In this document: positions 18,611 through 28,149 of the stretch, one piece after another | How positions within the stretch are numbered: the first letter of the stretch is position 1 | How the letters are laid out: each line of letters starts with the position of its first letter | NCBI GenBank assembly: GCA_003194525.1 | Contig: NBIV01000104.1 | Span: 124,001-188,000, forward strand | Source of the DNA: Gracilariopsis chorda | Lineage: Eukaryota > Rhodophyta > Florideophyceae > Gracilariales > Gracilariaceae | Reading direction: 5' to 3' | Length of the DNA stretch: 64,000 nt | The notes under the pieces: model-generated | What the model was told of the DNA's origin: nothing | Database searches by the model: none | Seen by the model: the letters and a program-made list of their open reading frames with translations, nothing else | Program-made: the position numbers and the translations under genes

Positions 18611-21046
18611 ATGGAGTCGTCCTGCGCCACGCCTGTTCCCTCGCCGAAGCGACCGCGGCGTAGTGCGCCGCCTGCCCCGCTTCAATCGCGTGCGCAGGCC
18701 AGCAGCCACCCGTCCCCGTCCGCTACCGCGCCTGCGAACCAGAACCACTTCCCCGCCCCGCCCCAGCCTTACATGCAGGCCATTCTCGACGCTCAGCAAC
18801 ATCATCAACGCCGTCTTCAAGTCATTACCGCAGCCGTGGCACGTTGGAAGCCCTCCCTCCCGCCTTCACTCCCCCCCGCCCCCACTGCTCCCGTTTCGCA
18901 ACCCCCTCAACCCTCCGCCCAAACGCCCGCTGCCCCCGTCAGCAATCAACACCACCACCAGCAGCAACAGCAACAACCGTCCTCTTCGCGCTCTAAACGG
19001 GAGGCCGTCAAAGCCGAAACAAGTGTCCCCCCGACCGAATCGGGTCCGCCACAGTTTTTGACCCTCCCCTCACAGACGCAGCCCTCACAAATCGTCGACG
19101 ATGACGAGGAGAATGTGCCACTGGACCGCTATCAAACCGCCGCATTACAGGCGGCAGAACGTGGTGAAAGCTTCTTTCTCACAGGCAGTGCGGGCGTCGG
19201 TAAATCGTTTGTGCTTCGTCGCATCATATCGCGCCTTCGAAAAAATGGCAAACGAGTTGCAGTTACCGCCAGTACTGGCTGTGCCGCCGTCAATATCCGC
19301 GGGTCCACAGTCCACTCCCTGCTCAAACTCGGCCTGGGACTCGACTCACACCGTCAACTGAAGCAGAAAGCGAGTAAGAATGTTGACGTGAGAAGGAGGT
19401 TGAGAGATCTTGACGTCCTCGTCATTGATGAGATTTCTATGATTGATTCCGTTCTGTTTGATAAGATAGAACTTGTGTGCGCGTATGGGCGCCGTGTTGA
19501 AAAAGAACTACCGAACAAACCGAACATGTGGAAGCGTGAGAACAGGGAAAGGAACAGAGAGAGGAACAGAGAGAGGAACAGAGAGAAGAACAGAGAGAGG
19601 AACAAAGAGAGGAACAAAGAGAAGGACAGAGAGAGGAACAGAGAGAGGAACAAAGAGAAGGACAGAGAGAGGAACAGAGAGAGGAACAGAGAGAGGAACA
19701 GAGAAAGAAACAGAGAAAAGGATCGAGAAAAGAGCACCGCTGCTGAAGCTGAAGACCACGATGAGTCACATGTGTTGCCGTTTGGTGGCTTGCAAGTGAT
19801 TGTATGCGGCGATTTCTTCCAGTTGCCGCCTGTTAGTGTTTCTGACGCTCGACATCAGTTTGTCAAGGAAAAGTTCTTCGCATTTGAGTCCAGTGCGTGG
19901 AAACGTGGTATCACCAACACTTTTTGTTTGCATGACGTTCATCGACAATCGGATCATGTATTCATCGCACTGCTCAATGAGATTCGACTGGGTGTTGTTT
20001 CCAACGATACGCAGAGGGTCATGAAAGCCTGTGGAGCGAGCCGTCACCTTCCGGCCTTAGAACTCACTGAAAACGGCAATGAGGTACACTACACAAAGTT
20101 GTATCCATTTCGCAGACAGGTGCATGGCGAGAACAGTACTCGCCTCAATGCCATCCCATCGCAAGGTGTCCGTTACGCTGCAAAGGACTCCGTCACAGTG
20201 GACACGGGCGTTCTCAATGTGGCGACGGTGCGCACCATGTTGGAAGCAGTCGCCGGGCTTCGCACTCTGGAATTGAAGAAGGCTTGTCGGGTAATTTGCC
20301 TCAAGAACCTTGACCCTGATGCCGGTATTGTCAACGGCAGTGCTGGCGTTTTGATCGGATTTACTCTTTCGTCCGTGCAAAGGCTTGAGCAGCTTGAAGA
20401 ATACAAGTTTATGACTCAACAAAAAGTTATCGAAAGGAGGAAGGAGATGGCAAGAGATGGAATGTTCCCTGAAGAACAAGTAGATCTTGATCAGAAACAA
20501 ATCGCAAAGCTTTTTGAAAATCTTCCGCGTGATGAGGACGGTTTCATCCGACTAGGCGCTCATGAAGCTCTGTTTTCACCCATTATAAAGTTTGATAATG
20601 GCGTGACGATGACTATTTCTGAACAAAAGTGGGACGTCTATGGACTGGATGGTCGGGTTGTAGGGCAGCGAACACAGATCCCTCTTACGCTAGGATGGGC
20701 GTTGTCTATACATAAGTCGCAAGGAATGACGCTGAGAAATGTTGAAGCAGATGTTGGACAATGTTTTGATTATGGGCAGGTGTATGTGGCGTTGTCGAGG
20801 GCGACGAGTCTAGAGCGACTTCGTCTTTTGAGCTTTAATGATAGCAAGGTAATGGCGCATCACAAGGTTCTACAGTTTTATGAAGAGATGCGATGTGCTA
20901 GGGAGAGCAATCCTGTTAGCGACATCAAGGAGCAGACGGAAGAAGATGAATTCTTAGTGAGTGATAGTGAACTCCTTGCCTTAACCGCTTGTGACGAGTG
21001 GTGGAATGCTTCATCTGTTCCGAATCGGCAGATGAAATGCTTGTAA
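18611..21046 (+). CDS. PIF1-family 5'-3' DNA helicase
   Basis: An 811-residue SF1B helicase, starting at the first ATG (MESSCATPVPSPKRPRR, with a likely nuclear localisation signal). Residues 1-165 are Pro/Gln-rich and disordered. The helicase core has motif I GSAGVGKS (about 192), motif Ia TASTGCAAVNIRG, motif II VLVIDEIS (about 272), motif III CGDFFQLPPV (about 399), motif V HKSQGMTL (about 701) and motif VI YVALSRATSLERL (about 727). The PIF1 signature is spread between motifs II and III. In that span lies a charged insertion of about 65 residues made of repeated RERN units, coded by a minisatellite. PIF1 proteins unwind G-quadruplexes and RNA-DNA hybrids at telomeres and stalled forks. 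The divergence from transposon helicases and the single full-length frame favour a host gene. Confidence 0.9.
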   Translation: MESSCATPVPSPKRPRRSAPPAPLQSRAQASSHPSPSATAPANQNHFPAPPQPYMQAILDAQQHHQRRLQVITAAVARWKPSLPPSLPPAPTAPVSQPPQPSAQTPAAPVSNQHHHQQQQQQPSSSRSKREAVKAETSVPPTESGPPQFLTLPSQTQPSQIVDDDEENVPLDRYQTAALQAAERGESFFLTGSAGVGKSFVLRRIISRLRKNGKRVAVTASTGCAAVNIRGSTVHSLLKLGLGLDSHRQLKQKASKNVDVRRRLRDLDVLVIDEISMIDSVLFDKIELVCAYGRRVEKELPNKPNMWKRENRERNRERNRERNREKNRERNKERNKEKDRERNRERNKEKDRERNRERNRERNRERNREKDREKSTAAEAEDHDESHVLPFGGLQVIVCGDFFQLPPVSVSDARHQFVKEKFFAFESSAWKRGITNTFCLHDVHRQSDHVFIALLNEIRLGVVSNDTQRVMKACGASRHLPALELTENGNEVHYTKLYPFRRQVHGENSTRLNAIPSQGVRYAAKDSVTVDTGVLNVATVRTMLEAVAGLRTLELKKACRVICLKNLDPDAGIVNGSAGVLIGFTLSSVQRLEQLEEYKFMTQQKVIERRKEMARDGMFPEEQVDLDQKQIAKLFENLPRDEDGFIRLGAHEALFSPIIKFDNGVTMTISEQKWDVYGLDGRVVGQRTQIPLTLGWALSIHKSQGMTLRNVEADVGQCFDYGQVYVALSRATSLERLRLLSFNDSKVMAHHKVLQFYEEMRCARESNPVSDIKEQTEEDEFLVSDSELLALTACDEWWNASSVPNRQMKCL
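19535..19733 (+). repeat. Coding 12-bp minisatellite inside PIF1
   Basis: About sixteen imperfect copies of a purine-only 12-mer (type AGGAACAGAGAG) in frame. They encode Arg-Glu-Arg-Asn and Lys-Glu-Arg-Asn tetrapeptides at roughly residues 309-374. All unit variants keep the reading frame, and purines fill one strand for about 200 bases. Confidence 0.9.
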
Positions 21047-21127
21047 TATATTAGGATTCTCGGCTGTTTGTTGTGGACGTCACAACTGAGTATTGGCAGT
21101 GTGAACAATTCTTTTTCTTTTTTGTGG

Positions 21128-21393
21128 GCACACATTACCTGATTACGGCATTGTGGTAGAATCTAACACTGCAGGGAAGCTTTTCTTCGTCTAGCATGCT
21201 AAACTCTATGTACGTAAAGCTCCTCGGAAAGAAAGGTTTTCTGTCCCGTTGTACCAATCTCTATTCATGTCCCCGGAATGTAGCCGATGACTGCTGCTTG
21301 CTCTCATCTTGCAGCAGCCGTGTTGCGCTCACTAGCTACTATCTTAGAATATCGAAAGATCAGAACGCAGCTTCTACGGGAAGACCCGAGATC
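21128..21393 (+). repeat. Dispersed repeat, copy 2 (short form)
   Basis: Second copy of the repeat at 6748-7102, again just after a T-rich tract downstream of a gene. It holds a single AGAATCT (21158-21164) where copy 1 has two copies with 87 bases between. It lies in the gap between PIF1 and the next gene on the minus strand. Confidence 0.8.
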
Positions 21394-21432
21394 GTGTGTG
21401 AACATTAACTGTAGCTTATACACACGGTTTCT

Positions 21433-22923
21433 TTACTCTCCCGAACAAGCCATAGAAGGAAATCTGGTTCGTAGACAATGAGCCAAGAATAATGCATCGC
21501 CTTCGACTAGTAGACTGGCCTCATACACTTTTGCGTGATCGGTTCGATATAGAGCTATGCTATACCTGGGACCGCCGAGCAATGTGGCGCCATTGGTCTG
21601 TGCTCTATACAAATCTTCTACTGTTGTTGCCTTAGAACGGATAAGTTCCATAAATGCAACATCACCAATGTAAACAGTTTCTCTATCCAAAAAGAAAGAT
21701 GTCAACCATCGTACTGGTCGAAAGCACTGAAAGTTTTTCACAGTCGTAAGAGTAGTGTTAAGGAAACGACTGCCAAAGGTAGTGTTCTTCATATAGAGTC
21801 GCGTCCACCAGAATGATAGAAAGAGCGCGTGGCCTATTTGAAAAAGGCGTTGCAGAATCTCGGATCCGAATGCACTCGGAAAGTCATATGTATGATGGAT
21901 TATGTCCAATCCTAAGAAACCATATGATTGATGCGACGATATGGTAAAACTAGAAGACCCCCCTGGTAACATTATCGTACTGAAAAAGAGAAGAAAGAAA
22001 AGAACAATGGAGCTGAAAATCATTCTCAAATCTTCCGGAATCTTCCTACTGAAGACTAAAGTTGAATCAGAACTTGAGCTCATTTTCGTCGAGGATAGGA
22101 CAGGAGTATTTGTGAGAGGCGTGTTATTCTTAACGGGGGCTCGTGAACTAGGGACACCGTCATCACGAATCCCCATGACGTCCACTGGAGTGCGCAGGGA
22201 TAATTCGGAACCATCACGCCATTGACTCAGAATTCGATTGAGGTATGAACAGATCTGCTCCCCGATGGCTTCAGACATGCAGTCAAAGATCAGAGTGTTA
22301 CTCTGTGAAACGCATTCGACGTGGTGGGACTCCAGTCGTGATGCACGCACCCAAGAACCTAGTGGCGTTCTAGTTTCAGTAGAAAGGAACTCTACCTTTG
22401 TCCCTGTGCAAAAGAAATGAACTGTATTTAGCGGCACAGATACATAGTTTGAGCCATGAAGACATAGAAGTCCTTCTTCCTTAGACAGTGATACCGCCTT
22501 AATCGTTTTGGGCATGGCAAGCTCTTGAATTTCAGAGAACGATGCCGTGGCACAAGAGCCAAACGCGACAAAGAGGGCAAAGAGAGAGGTGATCCAAATT
22601 GCTTTAGAGTCTGCTTCTGTAACCGAAAGACACATAACGTAAGCGGGTGGTATCCATTTGACTGCGAAAAGCAGAGCTCTCCGAATGGGCCGCACAAACC
22701 TGAAAGCATTGCGAATACGAGATGCAGGACGACTTGTTTGACGCCCAGCACGTATCTCGGCTATGGCTTCATTTGCAAGTGAATTGTGTTTAGCTGAATT
22801 CAGATCGGGATCAGGTGACATCGCCAGCACAGCGTATTGCTCTGTTTTCCATACGCTACAAGCGTTATCGTGATCATCTCGTAGGACAGATAACGACGGA
22901 TCACTATTCGTCTGCTCAGACAT
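21433..22923 (-). CDS. Multi-pass membrane protein, unrecognised
   Basis: A 496-residue protein from the ATG at 22923. The frame continues upstream to 23034 without ATG. I do not recognise the family. Hydrophobic segments lie at about residues 83-100 (next to a basic RFVRPIRR stretch), 108-128 (AIWITSLFALFVAFGS) and 300-319 (SSIVLFFLLFFSTIML), with a further weak one near 365-380. Between the second and third segments is a soluble domain of about 170 residues with mixed beta-like sequence. It may fold as a PH-like or similar domain, but this is a guess from texture. A Ser/Thr-rich linker precedes the third segment. The C-terminal 130 residues are globular. The length and codon use look like a real host gene at the edge of the transposon island. 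Confidence 0.6.
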   Translation of the reverse strand: MSEQTNSDPSLSVLRDDHDNACSVWKTEQYAVLAMSPDPDLNSAKHNSLANEAIAEIRAGRQTSRPASRIRNAFRFVRPIRRALLFAVKWIPPAYVMCLSVTEADSKAIWITSLFALFVAFGSCATASFSEIQELAMPKTIKAVSLSKEEGLLCLHGSNYVSVPLNTVHFFCTGTKVEFLSTETRTPLGSWVRASRLESHHVECVSQSNTLIFDCMSEAIGEQICSYLNRILSQWRDGSELSLRTPVDVMGIRDDGVPSSRAPVKNNTPLTNTPVLSSTKMSSSSDSTLVFSRKIPEDLRMIFSSIVLFFLLFFSTIMLPGGSSSFTISSHQSYGFLGLDIIHHTYDFPSAFGSEILQRLFQIGHALFLSFWWTRLYMKNTTFGSRFLNTTLTTVKNFQCFRPVRWLTSFFLDRETVYIGDVAFMELIRSKATTVEDLYRAQTNGATLLGGPRYSIALYRTDHAKVYEASLLVEGDALFLAHCLRTRFPSMACSGE

Positions 22924-23246
22924 GTCCAACAATGAGTGGGATCGAGAATTCAAAGAAAGTACAATGCGACAATGACACAGATTGCGCTCCCAAGCCAGTT
23001 CTGGGCATGAACTAGAAGACAATATATGCAACAAAGAATTCAGAGCATACGAAAAGGGGGTCCATCGTCAAAGTGATTTCAGAAGTCAACGAGTTCCTTG
23101 AGACTTCTCGAAACCACCCGCAAACTGTGAGCAGCATGGATGGCTGTACTTCAGGACAGATTGCATAATACACAGGTGGAATCACACATGAAGAGCTCAT
23201 TTCGCTCTAACCTTTGATGAAACCACAACTTCCGTATCTGGTCCTA
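22924..23246. other. Upstream region of the membrane orphan
   Basis: About 320 bp between the ATG at 22923 and the palindromic element. It has no gene and no clear promoter motif, and presumably holds the promoter of the gene at 22923. Confidence 0.4.
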
Positions 23247-23424
23247 TGTCAAATAGAGTTTCGGCAACAACGCAATTGGCATCAATCCAGTATGGGCACA
23301 ATGTGCACTGCACATATGCCGATCCAGTACGTACACATACTGGATTATGTGCACATATGCCAATCCAGTATGTACACATACTGGATTGATGCCAATTGCT
23401 GTGTTGCCGAAACGCTATTGACAG
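23247..23424. repeat. 178-bp foldback palindrome
   Basis: The arms 23247-23294 and 23377-23424 are reverse complements over about 48 bp with only a few mismatches; both contain TTGGCATCAATCCAGTATG. The 82-bp centre holds further short palindromes of the type CCAGTATGTACACATACTGG in two diverged copies. It has no coding capacity. It could be a foldback MITE or a snap-back duplication at the border of the copia fossil. Confidence 0.8.
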
Positions 23425-23532
23425 TTGTAGATATCTGTTCTTCTTATTCTTTTTTTGCTTGCTTTAAGAATTTCGGCGGGCACTGGGAGATTCCTGAAAA
23501 CACAAGTTGAGTGTATACACAAACCCACATTA

Positions 23533-23808
23533 TGAACAAATACAGTGTGTATCGCCACAGGTTTCTGCGTAGAAGGAGGTTATGCGTTATCGGTACTGAC
23601 GAAGATTGCTGTGTTCGCGTCTGTTGGCGAGTATCGTTTGTATCGCGCCCTTTGTGTTGCGCCCTTTCAGCGGTTATGTATTGTCCTCTGCACACTACAG
23701 ATAGCCAGTGTTCTACTCCTATCCGAAGAGGCGACGTCTCGACGGCTACAATCGGGGTTTCGCTATCGTAAACCCCTGTTTGGTTTCCTTTGTTATTTTG
23801 TTTTTTCA
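23533..23808 (+). repeat. 5' LTR of the copia fossil
   Basis: It matches 39252-39530 along its length. Shared blocks include GTATCGCCACAGGTTTCTG, GTCTGTTGGCGAGTATC and GCTATCGTAAACCCCTG. A TGG-starting stretch six bases after its end (23815) could be the primer binding site, but I cannot name the tRNA. Confidence 0.75.
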
Positions 23809-25141
23809 TTGTTATGGGCCCAGCCCGTTCGTCTTTGGACCTCCCTAACAGGCCAATGTTCACTTGGGATGTTCGCAACGTCCCTTGGACTAATAGCAAG
23901 GGTAATTGAGAGCCGTATGCTACTGCGGTCAAACATTGGAACTCTTTCCATGGTGCTCTTGAAGATACTAATATTCACAAGCTCAAAAAGGCCTCCACGG
24001 AATTATGTTACAGTCCCAGCTATTTGGAGGCGCACGTGACCTGTGCAAGGCTATTGATCAAGCTACCATTGCGTCTGAAAAAGGTGCTGCTGCAATTCTC
24101 AGACCTGTCTACGTTTGTGACCCCCTTTCAGTCCTATCACAAGTCTAGCAAGAGTTCGTGTTGCTGTTGACCACTTGTCGTGGAAAACATGAATCCTTCA
24201 AGAATTTTGGGTCTCGTTACAAAGCCCACATCTCTAAGGTACACGCTCATGGTTCTGAAGTCAGACTCTACGACGCTGTTACCGCATTTGCGCTTCTGAA
24301 AAATGCCGATGTTGAAGCTACTCAACGAATTTCTATGCTCGCCAACTCTGCTCCAAGCACTAAAGATTTCTCTGATACCTCCAGCTCCAACGACTACTTG
24401 AAGGCAGTATCGTACAGCTCTATTGCTTCTGTTATACGACAATGCCGAAGAACACCTGTGGCGTTTTTCCCGTTCCTCAGCTCTTTTTGCCCATGCCGCA
24501 AGTGCTTCTAGGTCTTTTGGCTCTCGTCTGAGTACGAAAAACATGCTAAAGCCCGAGCAGCTTGCAAATCTGAAGTCCCAGTCCAAGTGCAGGAAATTCT
24601 CTAAATATGGTTCTTCGGCTGCCGAACATAAAGAAAATGGGTCTCTGAAGCATGGTGTGCCCTGTTATGATGCTCTTAAAGATAAATCTACCGAGGAGAA
24701 AATCCTCACGTTCAACATTGTGCGTATGTGTAAGACATCTGGTAGTAGCTCCCTTAGTCCTGACTTTGTCGGACCCCTTGTAGACGATGGCGCTTTTTAC
24801 AGTGGCCTTGGCCAGCGCGATTTATTTCTCATTCAAGACTCCGTTTGCCCCGATTGGAATGGACAGCTCGACCTACTACCGGCTTTGGTCGCCAATATAC
24901 CGTACTGGCAGTACGGAAATGGTGATCACTCTAGTGAAGCTCGACCCATTCTTAGCTCCATTGTGTTGCAGATGCGCACCAACCTTAACAATTTCGTGGA
25001 TATTCGCTACTTGGTCATACAAGGTTCGTCTCAGTGGGTTATTGGTCGCAATGTTACTCAGTACTGCAACATACTGCACCAAGGTCTCAATGTCCTCCAG
25101 CTACCCTGTCTGGCTTCCACGCGTGACGAGGTCTCTCTAGT
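23809..25141 (+). mobile_element. Copia gag and protease zone (fossil)
   Basis: Fragmented frames resemble a gag polyprotein. Near 24770-25060 lies a retropepsin-like region with the LVDDGAFYSGLG and VIGRNVT patterns seen in copia-type proteases. It ends at the Ty3 insertion point. Confidence 0.5.
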
Positions 25142-25669
25142 TGTAGTAAAATAGCCTTAATGTCAGACAGCTGGCAAGCTGGAGTGCCGAAGAGGTGGAC
25201 GAGGGACCAGAGCATCACTGGCTCGTCAATATTAGCCACGTGGGTAGAGGATACTTTTGATCTGAAGTGTGACCCCCGGTGGACCTCGCACTGTAACACA
25301 GTGCACGGTAAAATAGTGTAGTATTTTATTTAATTTTTTAGTCGTACTTACGGGTGGTCTAGAGCGTCTTGCCCACTATATTATTTGGCTCGAGTGCCGC
25401 CAGCCACTGAGGAGAAAAGGCAAGCACCACCTCCGTCCTCTAGTCTTTCCCAGGCTTCCAGCGGACACAGGCTTCCAAGCCATCGTTGTGAGTGCGCCTG
25501 ACCCGTAGGAACCTCAGATAACGCCGGCGCATTGCGTCTGCACGTCAGAAGGAGCCCACGACACAATTGGATCCCAGTGGACTGTCACTCTAGTGGCTGG
25601 TACTCTGCCACGGCTACCCCTAGTAGGTATTACCTCTTCACTTGGCGTTTGGACTAGTATTCTACTACA
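25142..25669 (+). repeat. 5' LTR of Ty3 element 1
   Basis: 528 bp with TG...CA ends. It aligns end to end with 35255-35786 and includes the shared block CACAGTGCACGGTA, then the TAGTGTAGTATTTTAT promoter-like AT-rich stretch. Confidence 0.9.
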
Positions 25670-26859
25670 TCTCGTCTCCCTACCTAGAAGCCTACAACGA
25701 AAGCCGTTTGAAATCTTAAGACCGCAGGAAATCGAATAGAACTTCTACCATAGGACTACTTGTCGTCTTTTCTGACTTGAAAGCAACCGTGACCTCATGG
25801 ATAACCAACAACCCAACCTCACAACAGTCGCCCAACAAGGAACCCCAGGAACCGCCGTGGCCGTTTCAGACACTCCTGCACCGGTACCCGCTCGAGAGGA
25901 CAGTGCAAGTGACCATAGAAGCACGCACAGCCATTCCCTGTGGACGTACAATTGACCCAGTGTATAAACTCGAACGACTCATCCGGGAGTCGCCATTGAT
26001 CGCTCGCCTTCGCTAGAGGGTCCAACAGTTAAACCAGCCGGTCTATCAAAGGAATATTGCACTACAGCGTCAGGAACCAACCACAATCGCCCCCAATGCC
26101 CAAATGGTGGACGAGTTTGCCGCTCTCCTACGGCCGCAACTCCGTTCTTGGTGTGAAAACTAAGTCGAGCAATTCCTAAGGTACCAGTTGAATAGGGCAC
26201 TTCGCCACCGCCTCTCCGTGTTGGCTGACAGACTAATTCCTCAGGTCGTTCACTCCAATGTCTTATTGGAGTCAATCACCACGACCGTCCAGGGGGAAAT
26301 CACACGCCAGGTAGGCCAACTCGACAGCTCTCGAGCTGTTTCTCAAAGTAGACCGTCGGTTTTCCATCGGTAGGACCAGACCGGACCCAGGAAGCAGCTA
26401 CAGAATTAGCCCCTCACCTGGGAAACCATCAGGAACGTCCAGTGGACCATCCACCGCCTGGGGTAAAGAGACCTCAGAGGCAGAGAGGGCGCGCAGGAGA
26501 TGAGCCCATTAGTCAATACGGCCTTCGGCATGCCGCGGAATACCATCGGGCATTGAAGAGCCTGTCGCAAGGGACTATGGAAGTGGCGAAGACCAGAGCA
26601 AAAAGAAGAGAAACTGAAGATCAAAGAGGTTGGGCCGTCGGAAGAGAGACCACTCGAACTCCAGTGATGACGACAATTTCGACTCCTCCAGCACCTCCGA
26701 TACCGATGTGGATGAGACAGACGTTCGGCACCTCAGACCATTGGCCACGACTAATGAGCTTTTCCAGAAGGTCTTGGACGTGGACACATACCCCCTGTTA
26801 GTTCGGTCCTAGTGGTACACCTCATCCGTCGCCAATAATATTACTAGGTGGGCCAAGAG

Positions 26860-27475
26860 GATGCAAGTGACCATCCAAAACAAGTTTGCTGGGAAGGATC
26901 CCATCACAGTCCTCAGGTTCTTGAGTTCGTTCCAAGTGGCCTGTGACCAGAACGGCATCCATGAAAAAGCTTCAATGTATTTATTTCAGTTCTTTCTCAG
27001 TGGTAAAGCGAAAGACCATGTAATTGCCAAGATATCTGGTTCAGCCAACTCTGCGGATGCCCGTGACAGGGAGCTCTTCAGAACCTATCCTGAGGTAGTT
27101 CATTATTTATTGGAGACCTATGCCTCCGATGACCACATAATGGATGCCTATCAGGACGTCATTAGATACCATCAAGGTTCCAATGTGACCGAAACGGACT
27201 TCGCTGACCAACTTTGGACACATGCCCGCCGTTGCGCAAACGTTTTTTCCGAAGGTCAGCTTAAGCGATACTTTATCGCAGGTCTGCTACCAGTCATACG
27301 GACCCACGTCCGTAACCACTACACCGCCTATCCAGATCTTTCGTTACGTCAGCTGGTGAGGTTCACTGAAGGATATGGGAAGACCTATAGGACCTCCCGC
27401 TGGGCGGATGATGTAGATACCAGGAGACGCGCCAGACCCCTGGCGAAGGGAGAAAGTGCCCATCTGGTCCGGTAG
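26860..27475 (+). mobile_element. Gag zone of Ty3 element 1 (fossil)
   Basis: An open stretch resembles the retrotransposon gag capsid domain, with FAGKDPITVLRFLSSFQVAC and FFLSGKAKDHV patterns followed by a long helical region with VIRYHQGSNVTETDF. It is part of the broken element; only fragments of the later nucleocapsid region remain visible. Confidence 0.65.
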
Positions 27476-28149
27476 CAGGCCGATACGGATTCAGCCTATG
27501 GACACTCTGAAACTGCGGACGCACTGGCAATGAGCTTCTTTTCGGCCCCATCTGGTGCACCATCGGTTCTGACCTCAGAGACGACCACACCATCCACTCC
27601 GACTACTCTCAGATTGTCTCCAGTGGCCCTGCGAAAGGATATCTTTACGAAGTCCAATCAATCGTGTTTTACTTGCCTGCCCATGGCCCGTTCAAGTGAC
27701 TGCGTCAAATTTATGCCTGAGGACATCCGGAAGGCCTTCATGGCCTGTAGAGAGGAGAACTATTGGGTACGCCGCGTGGAAGGCTATTACCGAAGGCCAA
27801 TTAGCCAGAGTATCACAAGGACCCTGATGAGTTCAAAGTACGTAACACCCCTTACGACCCCCGTGCAGCAACCTCAGGTCAATATGATAGACGAGTCTGT
27901 CGATGCAGTGGAGCACCCTGACCATCAAAACCATCTCTTGGCACTGGAGCCACAGGAAAATGACTGGAGGGACGCATAGAAGCGTGCAGATCCTCTAACA
28001 TCAACTGCCTCAGTATGCCGGAGCGGAAGACCAGAGAGGAAAAGAAGAAGTTGGAACCGAAGGACGGAAATTATCGGGACTCCAGTCAGGCGTACGACGT
28101 AGATCAGTGGGAAGACCTTGAGGACGCAGTATGTGTCCTACGGAAGGAG

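Noticed and set aside
19354-19769. Leu/Ser/Phe repeat frames opposite PIF1
   Set aside because: Antisense readings of the 12-bp minisatellite; mimic membrane segments only through repetition.
23511-24039. Short frames in the first copia LTR
   Set aside because: The same sequence recurs at 39252-39530 as an LTR; not a gene.
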